Source of the DNA: CAZUGA01 sp964619885
GTDB taxonomy: Bacteria; Pseudomonadota; Gammaproteobacteria; Methylococcales; UBA1147
Assembly (NCBI GenBank): GCA_964619885.1
Contig: CAZUGA010000035.1
Location: 1-51,836 of the forward strand
Direction of reading: 5' to 3'
DNA: 51,836 bases
The translations under genes and the position numbers were made by a program. This document shows, in pieces, positions 24,845 through 32,127 of this stretch; position 1 is the stretch's first letter; each line of letters starts with the position of its first letter. Below the pieces are notes generated by a model, which saw only the letters and a list, made by a program, of their open reading frames with translations, searched no databases and was not told where the DNA came from.

Positions 24845-25264
24845 TCATTTCTTTGATAGATCAGAGGTTGTGGAACTTTCTTTTGAAAGTGCATCGATGA
24901 GAGAACAATGTTCGGTGGATGGATTGGTCTGACAACCTTTAACCAGGTTATCCAGCACACTACGCAGAGCGGTTAAGTCTTTTATTTGCTCGTCAATGTG
25001 CTGGCACTTCTGTTCGGCCATTTTTCGTACATCCTGGCATTGACCGCTATCCAGTGATAGTAGTTCTAAAATTTCTTTTAAGGTAAACCCAGCTTGTTGA
25101 GCGCGTTTTATAAACCGGAGTCTGGCAATCGCATCATTTGGGTATTGTCGATAACCACTGACTGGCTTTTCCGGCTCAATCAATAATCCTTTACGCTGAT
25201 AATAGCGGATGGTTTCAATCGTTACATCGGACTGTTTGGCCAGTTTTCCTATGGTTAGAAACAT
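24845..25264 (-). CDS. merR: Hg(II)-responsive MerR regulator (second module)
   Basis: 139 aa. The MerR-family HTH is TIGKLAKQSDVTIETIRYYQRKGL. Cys76, Cys111 and Cys120 have the exact 35/9 spacing of the mercury-binding ligands, with an extra Cys87. It is encoded upstream of merT on the same strand, rather than divergently as in Tn21 and Tn501. The mer promoter therefore lies between merR and merT and merR needs its own promoter further upstream, which I cannot place. Read-through from the trb region may be blocked by the hairpin at 25334-25365. Confidence 0.93.
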   Translation of the reverse strand: MFLTIGKLAKQSDVTIETIRYYQRKGLLIEPEKPVSGYRQYPNDAIARLRFIKRAQQAGFTLKEILELLSLDSGQCQDVRKMAEQKCQHIDEQIKDLTALRSVLDNLVKGCQTNPSTEHCSLIDALSKESSTTSDLSKK

Positions 25265-25333
25265 TATTAGTCGGGATTACTGTTCTGATTTAGCTTAAGG
25301 GATAGCAAATTCATTTCCCTTGATCCAGCTAAT

Positions 25334-25365
25334 AAAAAAAAGGTGATCAATAATAAAATCACTTT
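25334..25365 (-). terminator. Intrinsic terminator, leftward, between trb cluster and merR
   Basis: Read on the minus strand, AAAGTGAT pairs with ATCACCTTT (one bulge) and is followed by a run of T. It would end transcripts of the trb operon before merR. The 25265-25709 stretch otherwise holds a parS-like palindrome and repeat A, with no gene. Confidence 0.5.
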
Positions 25366-25414
25366 GAAAAAACATTGTAACCGACTAATTCGTATCTCCC
25401 AACCATCGTTTAAA

Positions 25415-25430
25415 TGTTCTCATGAGAACA
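25415..25430. promoter_or_regulatory. Perfect TGTTCTCATGAGAACA palindrome
   Basis: A perfect 16-bp copy whose symmetry extends into flanking TTTAAA. It lies at the junction of mercury segment and conjugation region, the first backbone motif after the cargo. Confidence 0.65.
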
Positions 25431-25464
25431 TTTAAACCTATTTAGTATTAGCAAAAAAATAAAC

Positions 25465-25650
25465 AGTTACGATAACATCTATCCCCACATCAGAGTAAAG
25501 ATGAATCATGAAGGGCTTTGCCCTCAGCCTTCGGCTTCACCCAAGGTATTTACAACAAAGGTGATGGGATGGGGGAACCGGAGCTAACCGGCAGCGGGCG
25601 GGGTAACATCTATGACGACCAAGTGAGCTGGCCACGTTACCCTTTTTGTT
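25465..25650. repeat. Mosaic repeat A, long copy
   Basis: It starts with a segment shared with 51734-51836, then the exact 55-base repeat (25510-25564). A GGAGCTAACCGGCAGC-type block and GGTAACATC...CTGGCCACGTTACCC follow, which recur inverted at 46955-47090. Confidence 0.85.
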
Positions 25651-25709
25651 TATGATAGGATGGTTACCGCTAGTTACTAGGTCAAATAGGGTAGTACATG
25701 TTAAAAATT

Positions 25710-26003
25710 CTATTCAGCCGTGATCTTCTTATATTCCTTATAAAGAAAGAATAGACCGCAAATATATACAATATTCGCGGCCATTAATTCAAGTTCCATA
25801 AAATACTGACTAAAAACCATCCAGCCAACAAATATAATAAACAATAGCTTGAATACTAAAAGACCAGAATACCCCCAACGATTAATAAAAACACGTATAA
25901 AAGGGTTGGCCTCATGACCACCGGCTGAAACGATTTTAATCGTGAAAAACAGGTCAATAAAATTCAGGAAAACGAAAAAAATTAAAAGGATAAAAATATT
26001 CAA
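25710..26003 (-). CDS. Small membrane protein (DUF5658-like)
   Basis: 97 aa with three hydrophobic segments. The N-terminal LNFIDLFFTI, a Gly-Gly, then EANPFIR is the pattern of DUF5658 membrane proteins. Its function is unknown. It is the last gene of the leftward trb cluster, 10 bases after a DUF2274-like gene. It may be a cargo gene that rides on the trb transcript. Confidence 0.65.
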   Translation of the reverse strand: MNIFILLIFFVFLNFIDLFFTIKIVSAGGHEANPFIRVFINRWGYSGLLVFKLLFIIFVGWMVFSQYFMELELMAANIVYICGLFFLYKEYKKITAE

Positions 26004-26013
26004 AAAGTTAAAC

Positions 26014-26361
26014 TTAACTTGTTTCTAACGTTGCATCCTTTATAGTTGAACTCATTCCAGATTGAAAATCAGATGATTTGGTTTTTTCTTTTTTTTCAAC
26101 GCCCTTAATATCAGAAAAACTACTTTTTGTATCATCTGAATCAGCATCAGGGGAATAGTTTTTTAACCATTTCTTGAACTCTTTATCTCGCTTTAAATGA
26201 TGTTCTAAAATAGCTTCAAGAACTAACGATTCATCACAACTCGGGTTAACTTCCTTCGCAGCTTTCACATAAAGATTAAAATTTTTAACCAAGTCTTCAC
26301 GAAGTTTAAAATTGACACGAACAGGCTCAGAAACCTTTGGAATAGTCAGACTAATTGCCAT
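26014..26361 (-). CDS. DUF2274-like trb-associated protein
   Basis: 115 aa. Residues 10-65 (EPVRVNFKLREDLVKNFNLYV...LVLEAILEHHLKRDKEFKKW) match the short ribbon-helix-helix-like DUF2274 proteins found directly after trbI in many Trb loci. The C-terminus is Ser/Lys/Asp-rich and probably disordered. AGAGGA precedes the ATG, which overlaps the upstream gene by 11 bases. Its role in transfer or regulation is unknown. Confidence 0.7.
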   Translation of the reverse strand: MAISLTIPKVSEPVRVNFKLREDLVKNFNLYVKAAKEVNPSCDESLVLEAILEHHLKRDKEFKKWLKNYSPDADSDDTKSSFSDIKGVEKKEKTKSSDFQSGMSSTIKDATLETS

Positions 26362-26704
26362 GCATTATATCCTCTTTTGAATTGATAAGTTTTTTGTTTA
26401 ATGCAAATCGTAATAACGCAGTATAGTATAATCTACGTGCGCTACTTTGCTCTTTTGTTGCTAATTGTACTGCCTCATTTTTCAATTTTTCAGGTAATTT
26501 CAAATTAATAGTCAAGCCAGCAGACGGACTGGCATAAAAAATCGGATGATGTTCACCTGGAGCAATATTTTTGAATGAATCAATAAATTCTTTGATCGCT
26601 TTAGCATAGACTTCTTGCAATATTTCATCATGCACTTTTGTATAGTTTTTAATAGCATTCACTAGCTCAGGTTCAGCTTTAGTTTGTTGCAAAATTAGTG
26701 TCAA
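26351..26704 (-). CDS. Ribbon-helix-helix-like protein after trbI
   Basis: Up to 117 aa, but the start is uncertain: only TTG (26704, 26692) or GTG (26662) are available. The C-terminal half (GLTINLKLPEKLKNEAVQLA...RRLYYTALLRFALNK) reads like a ribbon-helix-helix DNA-binding fold. It resembles its downstream neighbour in type and overlaps trbI by 26 bases at the longest start. Possible control protein of the trb operon; function unknown. Confidence 0.5.
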   Translation of the reverse strand: MTLILQQTKAEPELVNAIKNYTKVHDEILQEVYAKAIKEFIDSFKNIAPGEHHPIFYASPSAGLTINLKLPEKLKNEAVQLATKEQSSARRLYYTALLRFALNKKLINSKEDIMHGN

Positions 26705-27968
26705 AACGCATTCCCCTATTGGCGTTATATGGTTCCAATATCATGTCTTTGTTAACAAAAACATTCACTGCAAATCCAGGGGCTATTATTATTGTTGGCT
26801 GCCGATTTAACATTTTATCGACAATTTTTTGACCCGTTCTATTGATATCCTGCCCAATACTTGATACAAAACCTTGACTCAAAGTTGGACTAAAACCTGT
26901 CTGACTACCTTGCGAAGAGGTGACGGCGGCGGACATAATACTGGACAAAATAACCCCCCCAGCTAATTGTAACCAATGGTGGTCTACCTTGTCTTTAAAA
27001 CCTGCATATCCAGTCAAATCAACACCTGGCATTCCTTCCAGATTGATAGATGCACCATTTGGCATAATTAACCGATGCCAGACTACCAGAACACGTTCCT
27101 GACCGAAAGCAACACCAGAATCATATTGCCCAACCAAGCGCGTTCCTTGAGGAATTAATAGATAATTACCGGTCACAGTATCAAAAACATTTTCACGAAC
27201 TTGCCCGACAATTTGACCTGGCAAATCAGAATTAATACCCGTGATCAATGTCGTTGGAATGATAGCTCCTGCTTTCACTTCATACGGTGAAACCGGATGA
27301 GTTATTGCGGCTTTTAAGTAAGCATTTGGTGAATCTTTACTGTATTTTTCAAGAAAGCTGGATTTATCACTTTGTTTATTCTGTGAGTCCCATTCCGTTT
27401 TCTGTTTAATAGCCGATAAATCGGGTGAATAGGACGGACGATTACCACGCAATGCAGCACGTCTTTCAGCTAAATTGGAATGTAATTCAGCTTGGTTTTT
27501 TTCTGATAAATCTTGCTCTCTTTTTTCATTAAACCCTGGAAAAAAAACATCGGCTTTCATGGCCTGTATGCGTTCAGCTATCAGGCGTTGTTCTTCAGGG
27601 GTTAATTCACGTTTGGCTGGAGCAACGGGTCGTTTAAATGTGGTTGTTTTAGCAACCACACCGACATGCCCCATATCACCCTCAAGAGCTGGCCCCAGTT
27701 TAGGCACGGTCCTTGGAATCTCTGAATAGTTTTTAGGACCAGTTTTTACAAAGCCAGGCAGCCGATTATCATCGGCTGGAACCAGGTTATCTTCAGCAAC
27801 ACTTACATTATCAGGTTCACTCAACATAGCGACAGCAAAAGCAATGATAATGATACCGATTGCAACAAAAACAAGTGCGATAATCGGGCCTTGTTTTAAC
27901 CGTCTAGGTTGGGCTGTGGACATTCTGAGTGAAGCACTATCCGGGCTAATTTTATCTGTTTCTGACAT
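26679..27968 (-). CDS. trbI: TrbI/VirB10-like conjugation channel protein
   Basis: 429 aa. A short cytoplasmic N-terminus is followed by a membrane helix near residues 27-48 (PIIALVFVAIGIIIIAFAV). A Pro-rich periplasmic linker leads to the VirB10 beta-barrel domain (AGAIIPTTLITGINSDLPG, QVRENVFDTVTGNYLLIPQG). It bridges inner and outer membranes in the type IV secretion core complex with TrbG and TrbF. It lies downstream of trbG with a parS-like palindrome in the 36-base gap. Confidence 0.94.
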   Translation of the reverse strand: MSETDKISPDSASLRMSTAQPRRLKQGPIIALVFVAIGIIIIAFAVAMLSEPDNVSVAEDNLVPADDNRLPGFVKTGPKNYSEIPRTVPKLGPALEGDMGHVGVVAKTTTFKRPVAPAKRELTPEEQRLIAERIQAMKADVFFPGFNEKREQDLSEKNQAELHSNLAERRAALRGNRPSYSPDLSAIKQKTEWDSQNKQSDKSSFLEKYSKDSPNAYLKAAITHPVSPYEVKAGAIIPTTLITGINSDLPGQIVGQVRENVFDTVTGNYLLIPQGTRLVGQYDSGVAFGQERVLVVWHRLIMPNGASINLEGMPGVDLTGYAGFKDKVDHHWLQLAGGVILSSIMSAAVTSSQGSQTGFSPTLSQGFVSSIGQDINRTGQKIVDKMLNRQPTIIIAPGFAVNVFVNKDMILEPYNANRGMRFDTNFATN

Positions 27969-27986
27969 AATTTCATCCTTTTAAAA

Positions 27987-28002
27987 TGTTCTCATGAGAA
28001 CA
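27987..28002. promoter_or_regulatory. Perfect TGTTCTCATGAGAACA palindrome
   Basis: A perfect copy between trbG and trbI, with symmetry extending into TTAAAA/TTTTAA. It overlaps the trbG stop region. Confidence 0.65.
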
Positions 28003-28004
28003 TT

Positions 28005-28979
28005 TTAAGAACTTTTGTTATCATTCATAATTAAAACAATTTCTTTGCCGCCTTCTTGGGCAATACGTAATTCAGCTTGATTAAACAGCCGGTCAACAAT
28101 GTAATAGTTTTCTTTTACCCGATAATTGACCATCTGTAAGTCACCGTGCTTCAAAACATAAAGGGCAGGGGCTTCACTAGAGGCCAGTGCATCAGGAAAT
28201 TGAATATAGGTCTTTTTGCCATTATCAAATACACGTACAGGTTTCCAAACTGGCGAGCCTTCATCGACTTCAATCGTGTAATTAAAATTAGCGTGACTAA
28301 TATCTACCGATGACGTTTGAATCATCTCATTTTCACGGCGTATTTCTTCCGCTTGCGCGGAATATAAATCCAGTTCATCTTGAGCGTAAATCCACGACAC
28401 AGCCGACATATATGTTTTCTTATACGAATGCAGCTCGATATGATACGTCCGTCTGTTGGTGGTTAATATCAACGTAGTATTCAAGTCTGGTCGGGTTGGC
28501 TTAATGTATAGATGTTGAATCTTTTGGCCGTTTTTATAGGATGTACTGGAACCGGCTTTCCAGCGAACAGGATCACCGATACCAGGCTTGCCTAACAGCT
28601 CTTCACCTGGTTGTAATTGAATATCCGTCAGTTTAAACGGAGCACAAAAAATCTGATACAAGGCTCCTTCCGCATAATCGTATTGCATAATGGCGTTGAA
28701 ATAGCCGTAATGATCCGGTTTATATGTGGCCGCTGCATTAGCCGCTTCAATGATGCGATAAGGCGGCTTGTTGTTTGGTTTTTTCTTGCGGTCTTCTTCG
28801 GAAAACGTTCTCAATTGATGCGCTGCTATGACCTTAGGAACGGTAACGACTTTAGGAACAGGTTCAATATATTCAGTTTTTACCGCCTTCACATAGTCAT
28901 CACGGCTGATGGGTTTTTGAGTAGCACAGCCATTGATAACAAAGGCAAATGAAAGAATAAATAGAGCATGTAAATACAT
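28005..28979 (-). CDS. trbG: TrbG/VirB9-like outer-membrane-complex protein
   Basis: 324 aa. An N-terminal lipoprotein-like signal (FVINGCATQ) starts the protein. The VirB9/CagX domain occupies the C-terminal two thirds, with DELDLYSAQAE, FNYTIEVDEGSPVWKPVRVFDNGKKTYIQFP and YYIVDRLFNQAELRI. It forms part of the outer core of the type IV secretion channel with TrbI. A degenerate GTATATA operator lies just upstream at 28995-29012, so it may have an internal promoter. Confidence 0.92.
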   Translation of the reverse strand: MYLHALFILSFAFVINGCATQKPISRDDYVKAVKTEYIEPVPKVVTVPKVIAAHQLRTFSEEDRKKKPNNKPPYRIIEAANAAATYKPDHYGYFNAIMQYDYAEGALYQIFCAPFKLTDIQLQPGEELLGKPGIGDPVRWKAGSSTSYKNGQKIQHLYIKPTRPDLNTTLILTTNRRTYHIELHSYKKTYMSAVSWIYAQDELDLYSAQAEEIRRENEMIQTSSVDISHANFNYTIEVDEGSPVWKPVRVFDNGKKTYIQFPDALASSEAPALYVLKHGDLQMVNYRVKENYYIVDRLFNQAELRIAQEGGKEIVLIMNDNKSS

Positions 28980-28994
28980 AATTAATCCTTGAAA

Positions 28995-29012
28995 GTATAT
29001 AAAAATATATGC
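28995..29012. promoter_or_regulatory. GTATATA-type operator, degenerate
   Basis: GTATATA-AAAA-TATATGC, one mismatch from the consensus, 15 bases upstream of trbG. Confidence 0.45.
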
Positions 29013-29031
29013 ACGAATATTAAAAAAAATC

Positions 29032-29727
29032 TTACCGGAATACCTTTGACCAAGAGTAATGTGTGATGTACATTCCCAATGGATTCTTGGCTAATTTTTC
29101 TTTACTGTCGGGTATTTGCATTTCAACCTTAAAGGTTCCCCGCCAATGTTCTTTTCCTAGCATATCGCCTTTTTTAGACCAGATTTGTTCACTCCAATCT
29201 ATTTGCCAAGTATCGGGTGAAAGTCTTAATGTATCTTCAATCGAAATACTGACCGTTTGTGTTTCCATTCGTTTGAACGGCGATAATGCCCTTGTTTCTG
29301 AATTCAGTTGATTAACCGCTTCATCGGCAATGTAGTTATAGGCATAGAGCCAGTTTTGCCGTACCACCATCATATCTGATGACAATGAACGGGTCATACG
29401 TAGAAAACGTCGCAAATGAAATTCAATTTGTTTTTCTGATGGTCGCCATTCCGCCATACTTTGTCCGGCACGACCTGAATACCTGGCATTACCCAGCTGG
29501 TCAACTTGAACAACCTCAACTTCCGTTTTAGGCAACTGGCCTAAGTAAATCATGCCGCCTACACTAACTAATGAAATAAACATGCTGCCAAAGGCAGCGA
29601 TCCGCCAGTTCTCAGCTTGCTTTCTTGAACTCCCTATCCGTTCATCCCAAACCTGTTCTGCTCGTTGATAGGGCGTTTCGGGTATAGGATTTTCATTTTC
29701 CCATTTTGCTGTTTTTGCTTCTTTCAC
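29032..29727 (-). CDS. trbF: TrbF/VirB8-like inner-membrane protein
   Basis: 231 aa. A cytoplasmic N-terminus (ENPIPETPYQRAEQVWDERIGSS in character) is followed by one membrane helix near residues 43-62 and a periplasmic VirB8 domain. QLGNARYSGRAG and YNYIADEAVNQLN are recognisable TrbF segments. It nucleates the inner-membrane part of the conjugation channel. It is placed between trbL and trbG in the usual order. Confidence 0.92.
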   Translation of the reverse strand: MKEAKTAKWENENPIPETPYQRAEQVWDERIGSSRKQAENWRIAAFGSMFISLVSVGGMIYLGQLPKTEVEVVQVDQLGNARYSGRAGQSMAEWRPSEKQIEFHLRRFLRMTRSLSSDMMVVRQNWLYAYNYIADEAVNQLNSETRALSPFKRMETQTVSISIEDTLRLSPDTWQIDWSEQIWSKKGDMLGKEHWRGTFKVEMQIPDSKEKLAKNPLGMYITHYSWSKVFR

Positions 29728-29748
29728 ATTAAGACTCCAGAGTGAATG

Positions 29749-31005
29749 CTATAAATTAGGATTTATATTGCCGCCTGAAGGCCGAGCTTCCTGTGGTATC
29801 GAATGGTGCATTGAAGCGGCTCGCTGCATAGTGCGTTTGGCCCATGCTGGGGCTTCGGATGATGTACTCACAGCTGTGGTTTTTTTATCCATCCCCATTG
29901 CCACCCTTGCACCGTTGGTTGATGCATTGGAAAGTGTTTCTCCAGCTTTACCTGCCATATTCGAGACAGTGTTTTTTACCTGATTCCCTGCCGCCGAACC
30001 CACACCGTAAAGAGAACCCAGTGCAGCGGAAGCCGCCCTGTTAACTGGATTTGTTGAAGAACTGGCCGCAAGAGCCAGATTCGCACCAGTAGAAGCCGAG
30101 CCATACGCTGCCGCTCCTAAACGTGCTGCGCCTCCTGTCATCGAGGCAGCGGCCCTTGTTGCATTCGCTAACCCTGCCGCCGCTCCCGCTGCCATAAAAC
30201 CACCGGCCACTGTATTTTGAACAGCAGTACCCGCAGATAGGGAAGGAGAACCTGCAATGAGTCCGGCAGCTATACCAGGAGCGTTCCAGACTAAAAAGGC
30301 AATTGCCCCGACTGTTAATATCAAAGACAATATTTCGTTTAATGTCGGTGCTGCTGACAATGTTGCACCGGTTATCACAGCACCGGCAACAGTTAAAATA
30401 AATGATAAAACCATCATTTTGATGCCAGAGGAAATTACTGCTCCTATTGATTTCTCAGCTAAAAATTTAGTGTGTTTTATTAATCCAAAAGGAAGAAGAA
30501 TCCCAACAATTGCCGTAATAATATAAAACTCAAGAACTGTTATAAATACCTGAATACCCATTAAAAAATAGATAAATAATACGGTCATCCATAATACAAA
30601 ATAGATTAAGCGATAGGCCACATTCACTACACTAAATGTATTCATTTGAACCTGAATAGGGGCGGCAACAACAAAACCCTGGTTAACAACACCGGAAGGA
30701 TCAAGTAAGTTAACTGGACCGCCGCCACCTGCAATATTACCAGCCTGTGTTAATGAATTAACCAAACTATTCGCTAGTAATGGAAATGAAAATACTACCC
30801 AAATCCAAAAACCAATAAACAGTATTTTTTTTATAGCATCTAATATTTGACCACTTCCCAACGCCCAATAAAGACCAAATAAGATTATTTCAACTCCAAG
30901 CAAAGTCAAAAATAACCAAGTCGTAGATGGTAATAAATTACCAAACCCAAGGCTGAAAACTCCTAGAAAATTTAATAATGTTGCAGTTAATGTATTCGGT
31001 GTCAT
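29749..31005 (-). CDS. trbL: TrbL/VirB6-like polytopic membrane protein
   Basis: 418 aa. At least five hydrophobic helices lie in residues 1-250. A long Ala/Gly/Ser-rich C-terminus (about 255-390) and a Pro/Ser tail follow, all typical of TrbL. It forms the inner-membrane pore for DNA passage. The Gly-Gly-Gly-Gly loop near residue 94 (IAGGGGPVNLLDP) is a recognised TrbL segment. It follows a small exclusion lipoprotein and TrbJ. Confidence 0.92.
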   Translation of the reverse strand: MTPNTLTATLLNFLGVFSLGFGNLLPSTTWLFLTLLGVEIILFGLYWALGSGQILDAIKKILFIGFWIWVVFSFPLLANSLVNSLTQAGNIAGGGGPVNLLDPSGVVNQGFVVAAPIQVQMNTFSVVNVAYRLIYFVLWMTVLFIYFLMGIQVFITVLEFYIITAIVGILLPFGLIKHTKFLAEKSIGAVISSGIKMMVLSFILTVAGAVITGATLSAAPTLNEILSLILTVGAIAFLVWNAPGIAAGLIAGSPSLSAGTAVQNTVAGGFMAAGAAAGLANATRAAASMTGGAARLGAAAYGSASTGANLALAASSSTNPVNRAASAALGSLYGVGSAAGNQVKNTVSNMAGKAGETLSNASTNGARVAMGMDKKTTAVSTSSEAPAWAKRTMQRAASMHHSIPQEARPSGGNINPNL

Positions 31006-31022
31006 AAGAATCCTTAATTACA

Positions 31023-31277
31023 CTATAAAAAAATACCTTCTCTGGCAGCGGCAACACATTCAACAGAATTCCTTTCATCCTTAGAAGCATTACGACATTC
31101 AGAAAATTTCTTTTTTAATTCAGCATTATTAGCCCTATAGTATTTTTGTTTTTTACTAATCAAAGCCTCCAAAGTTGCTTCGTCTCTAACATAGTTAGTC
31201 GCCTCTATTTCATCTTGGCTACAAGAAACAAGAAACAAACTAACCAAACATGGAACCAACAAAATATTTATTTTCAT
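31023..31277 (-). CDS. EexN/TrbK-like entry-exclusion lipoprotein
   Basis: 84 aa. A lipoprotein signal (lipobox FLVSC) is followed by a short helical domain with KFSECRNASKDERNSVECVAAAREG. The paired Cys and the ERN...C pattern are typical of EexN-type entry-exclusion proteins encoded between trbJ and trbL. It would sit in the inner membrane and block redundant mating with cells that already carry the plasmid. Confidence 0.82.
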   Translation of the reverse strand: MKINILLVPCLVSLFLVSCSQDEIEATNYVRDEATLEALISKKQKYYRANNAELKKKFSECRNASKDERNSVECVAAAREGIFL

Positions 31278-31279
31278 AA

Positions 31280-32110
31280 TTATTGCACCGCAGGAAATGA
31301 GGTTGGAACAGTTACAGAGGCTCCAGGATTAGCAAAACCAGAAGTAACTTGAATAAAATATTGCTGATCAGCTTCTCGATTAGCAGTTTCCAATTGTTGT
31401 TTAATCGCAAACATCCGTTGAGTCGCAATCATGGATTGGTTCATATCATTAACGGATGCAATCAGCGCAGCATTTAATTGATTACCGACTTGAATTTGTC
31501 GAACGGTTCCATCTGCACCATTACTATCATTAAGCAATGTTTGGATACGGTTATTACGTGCCGCGATTTTGTTGATTGCTGCCTGTGCCTGCATAGCTCC
31601 GTTAACAGCATCTGTTAACGTGCTATTCCATGTTTGTCTGGCATTTCTTAAATTGCTGAAGTTATAGGTTGACCAGTCGCCGCCTTGCGGGAATATTGTG
31701 TTCATCTGTGACCTTATTCTGGCAGCATCATATTGAAGTGCCGCAACAGAGTTCATGACATTGGTTATTTCAGCAGACTGAATCACATTGTCATTGATCA
31801 AACCAACCCACTCAGAAGCTCCTAGCTGATCCAGATTCTTGACCCAATTCGCAACCATTTGTATTTGCTGTGCAGTCTGCGTCACAGATTCTATCGTCTG
31901 CAAAACATTTTCAGCACTGGTAATAACTTGCTCTGCGGTTTGGGCGGCCTGTTCTGCCGAATCTGCCGTCCAGAAACCGGTTTGTATGCCGATATGAGCA
32001 ATATCAACAACTGGAATACCTGTTGCATTGACCTGTGAAAACGGTATCAATGAGACAACAGACGTTGCAACCATGATTTTAAAGTTTCTCATGAGAACAT
32101 TTTTTTTCAT
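31280..32110 (-). CDS. trbJ: TrbJ/VirB5-like pilus-associated protein
   Basis: 276 aa with a signal peptide (about residues 1-29, ending QVNA). A long helical body has Gln/Ala-rich heptads (SAEQAAQTAEQVITSAENVL), QMVANWVKNLDQLG and QEADQQYF-type C-terminal segments. TrbJ is a periplasmic/pilus-tip component. AGAGGA precedes the ATG at 32110. A second in-frame ATG at 32092 lies in the centre of a dispersed palindrome, so the motif is inside the signal-peptide codons. Confidence 0.88.
   Translation of the reverse strand: MKKNVLMRNFKIMVATSVVSLIPFSQVNATGIPVVDIAHIGIQTGFWTADSAEQAAQTAEQVITSAENVLQTIESVTQTAQQIQMVANWVKNLDQLGASEWVGLINDNVIQSAEITNVMNSVAALQYDAARIRSQMNTIFPQGGDWSTYNFSNLRNARQTWNSTLTDAVNGAMQAQAAINKIAARNNRIQTLLNDSNGADGTVRQIQVGNQLNAALIASVNDMNQSMIATQRMFAIKQQLETANREADQQYFIQVTSGFANPGASVTVPTSFPAVQ
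32084..32099. promoter_or_regulatory. parS-like motif inside trbJ 5-prime end
   Basis: Core TTCTCATGAGAA at 32086-32097, coding for part of the trbJ signal peptide. Confidence 0.5.
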
Positions 32111-32127
32111 TGTCTATCCTCTAAAAA

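Noticed and set aside
29768..30526. Rightward frames in the trbL region
   Set aside because: Shadows of the Ala/Gly-rich trbL coding sequence.
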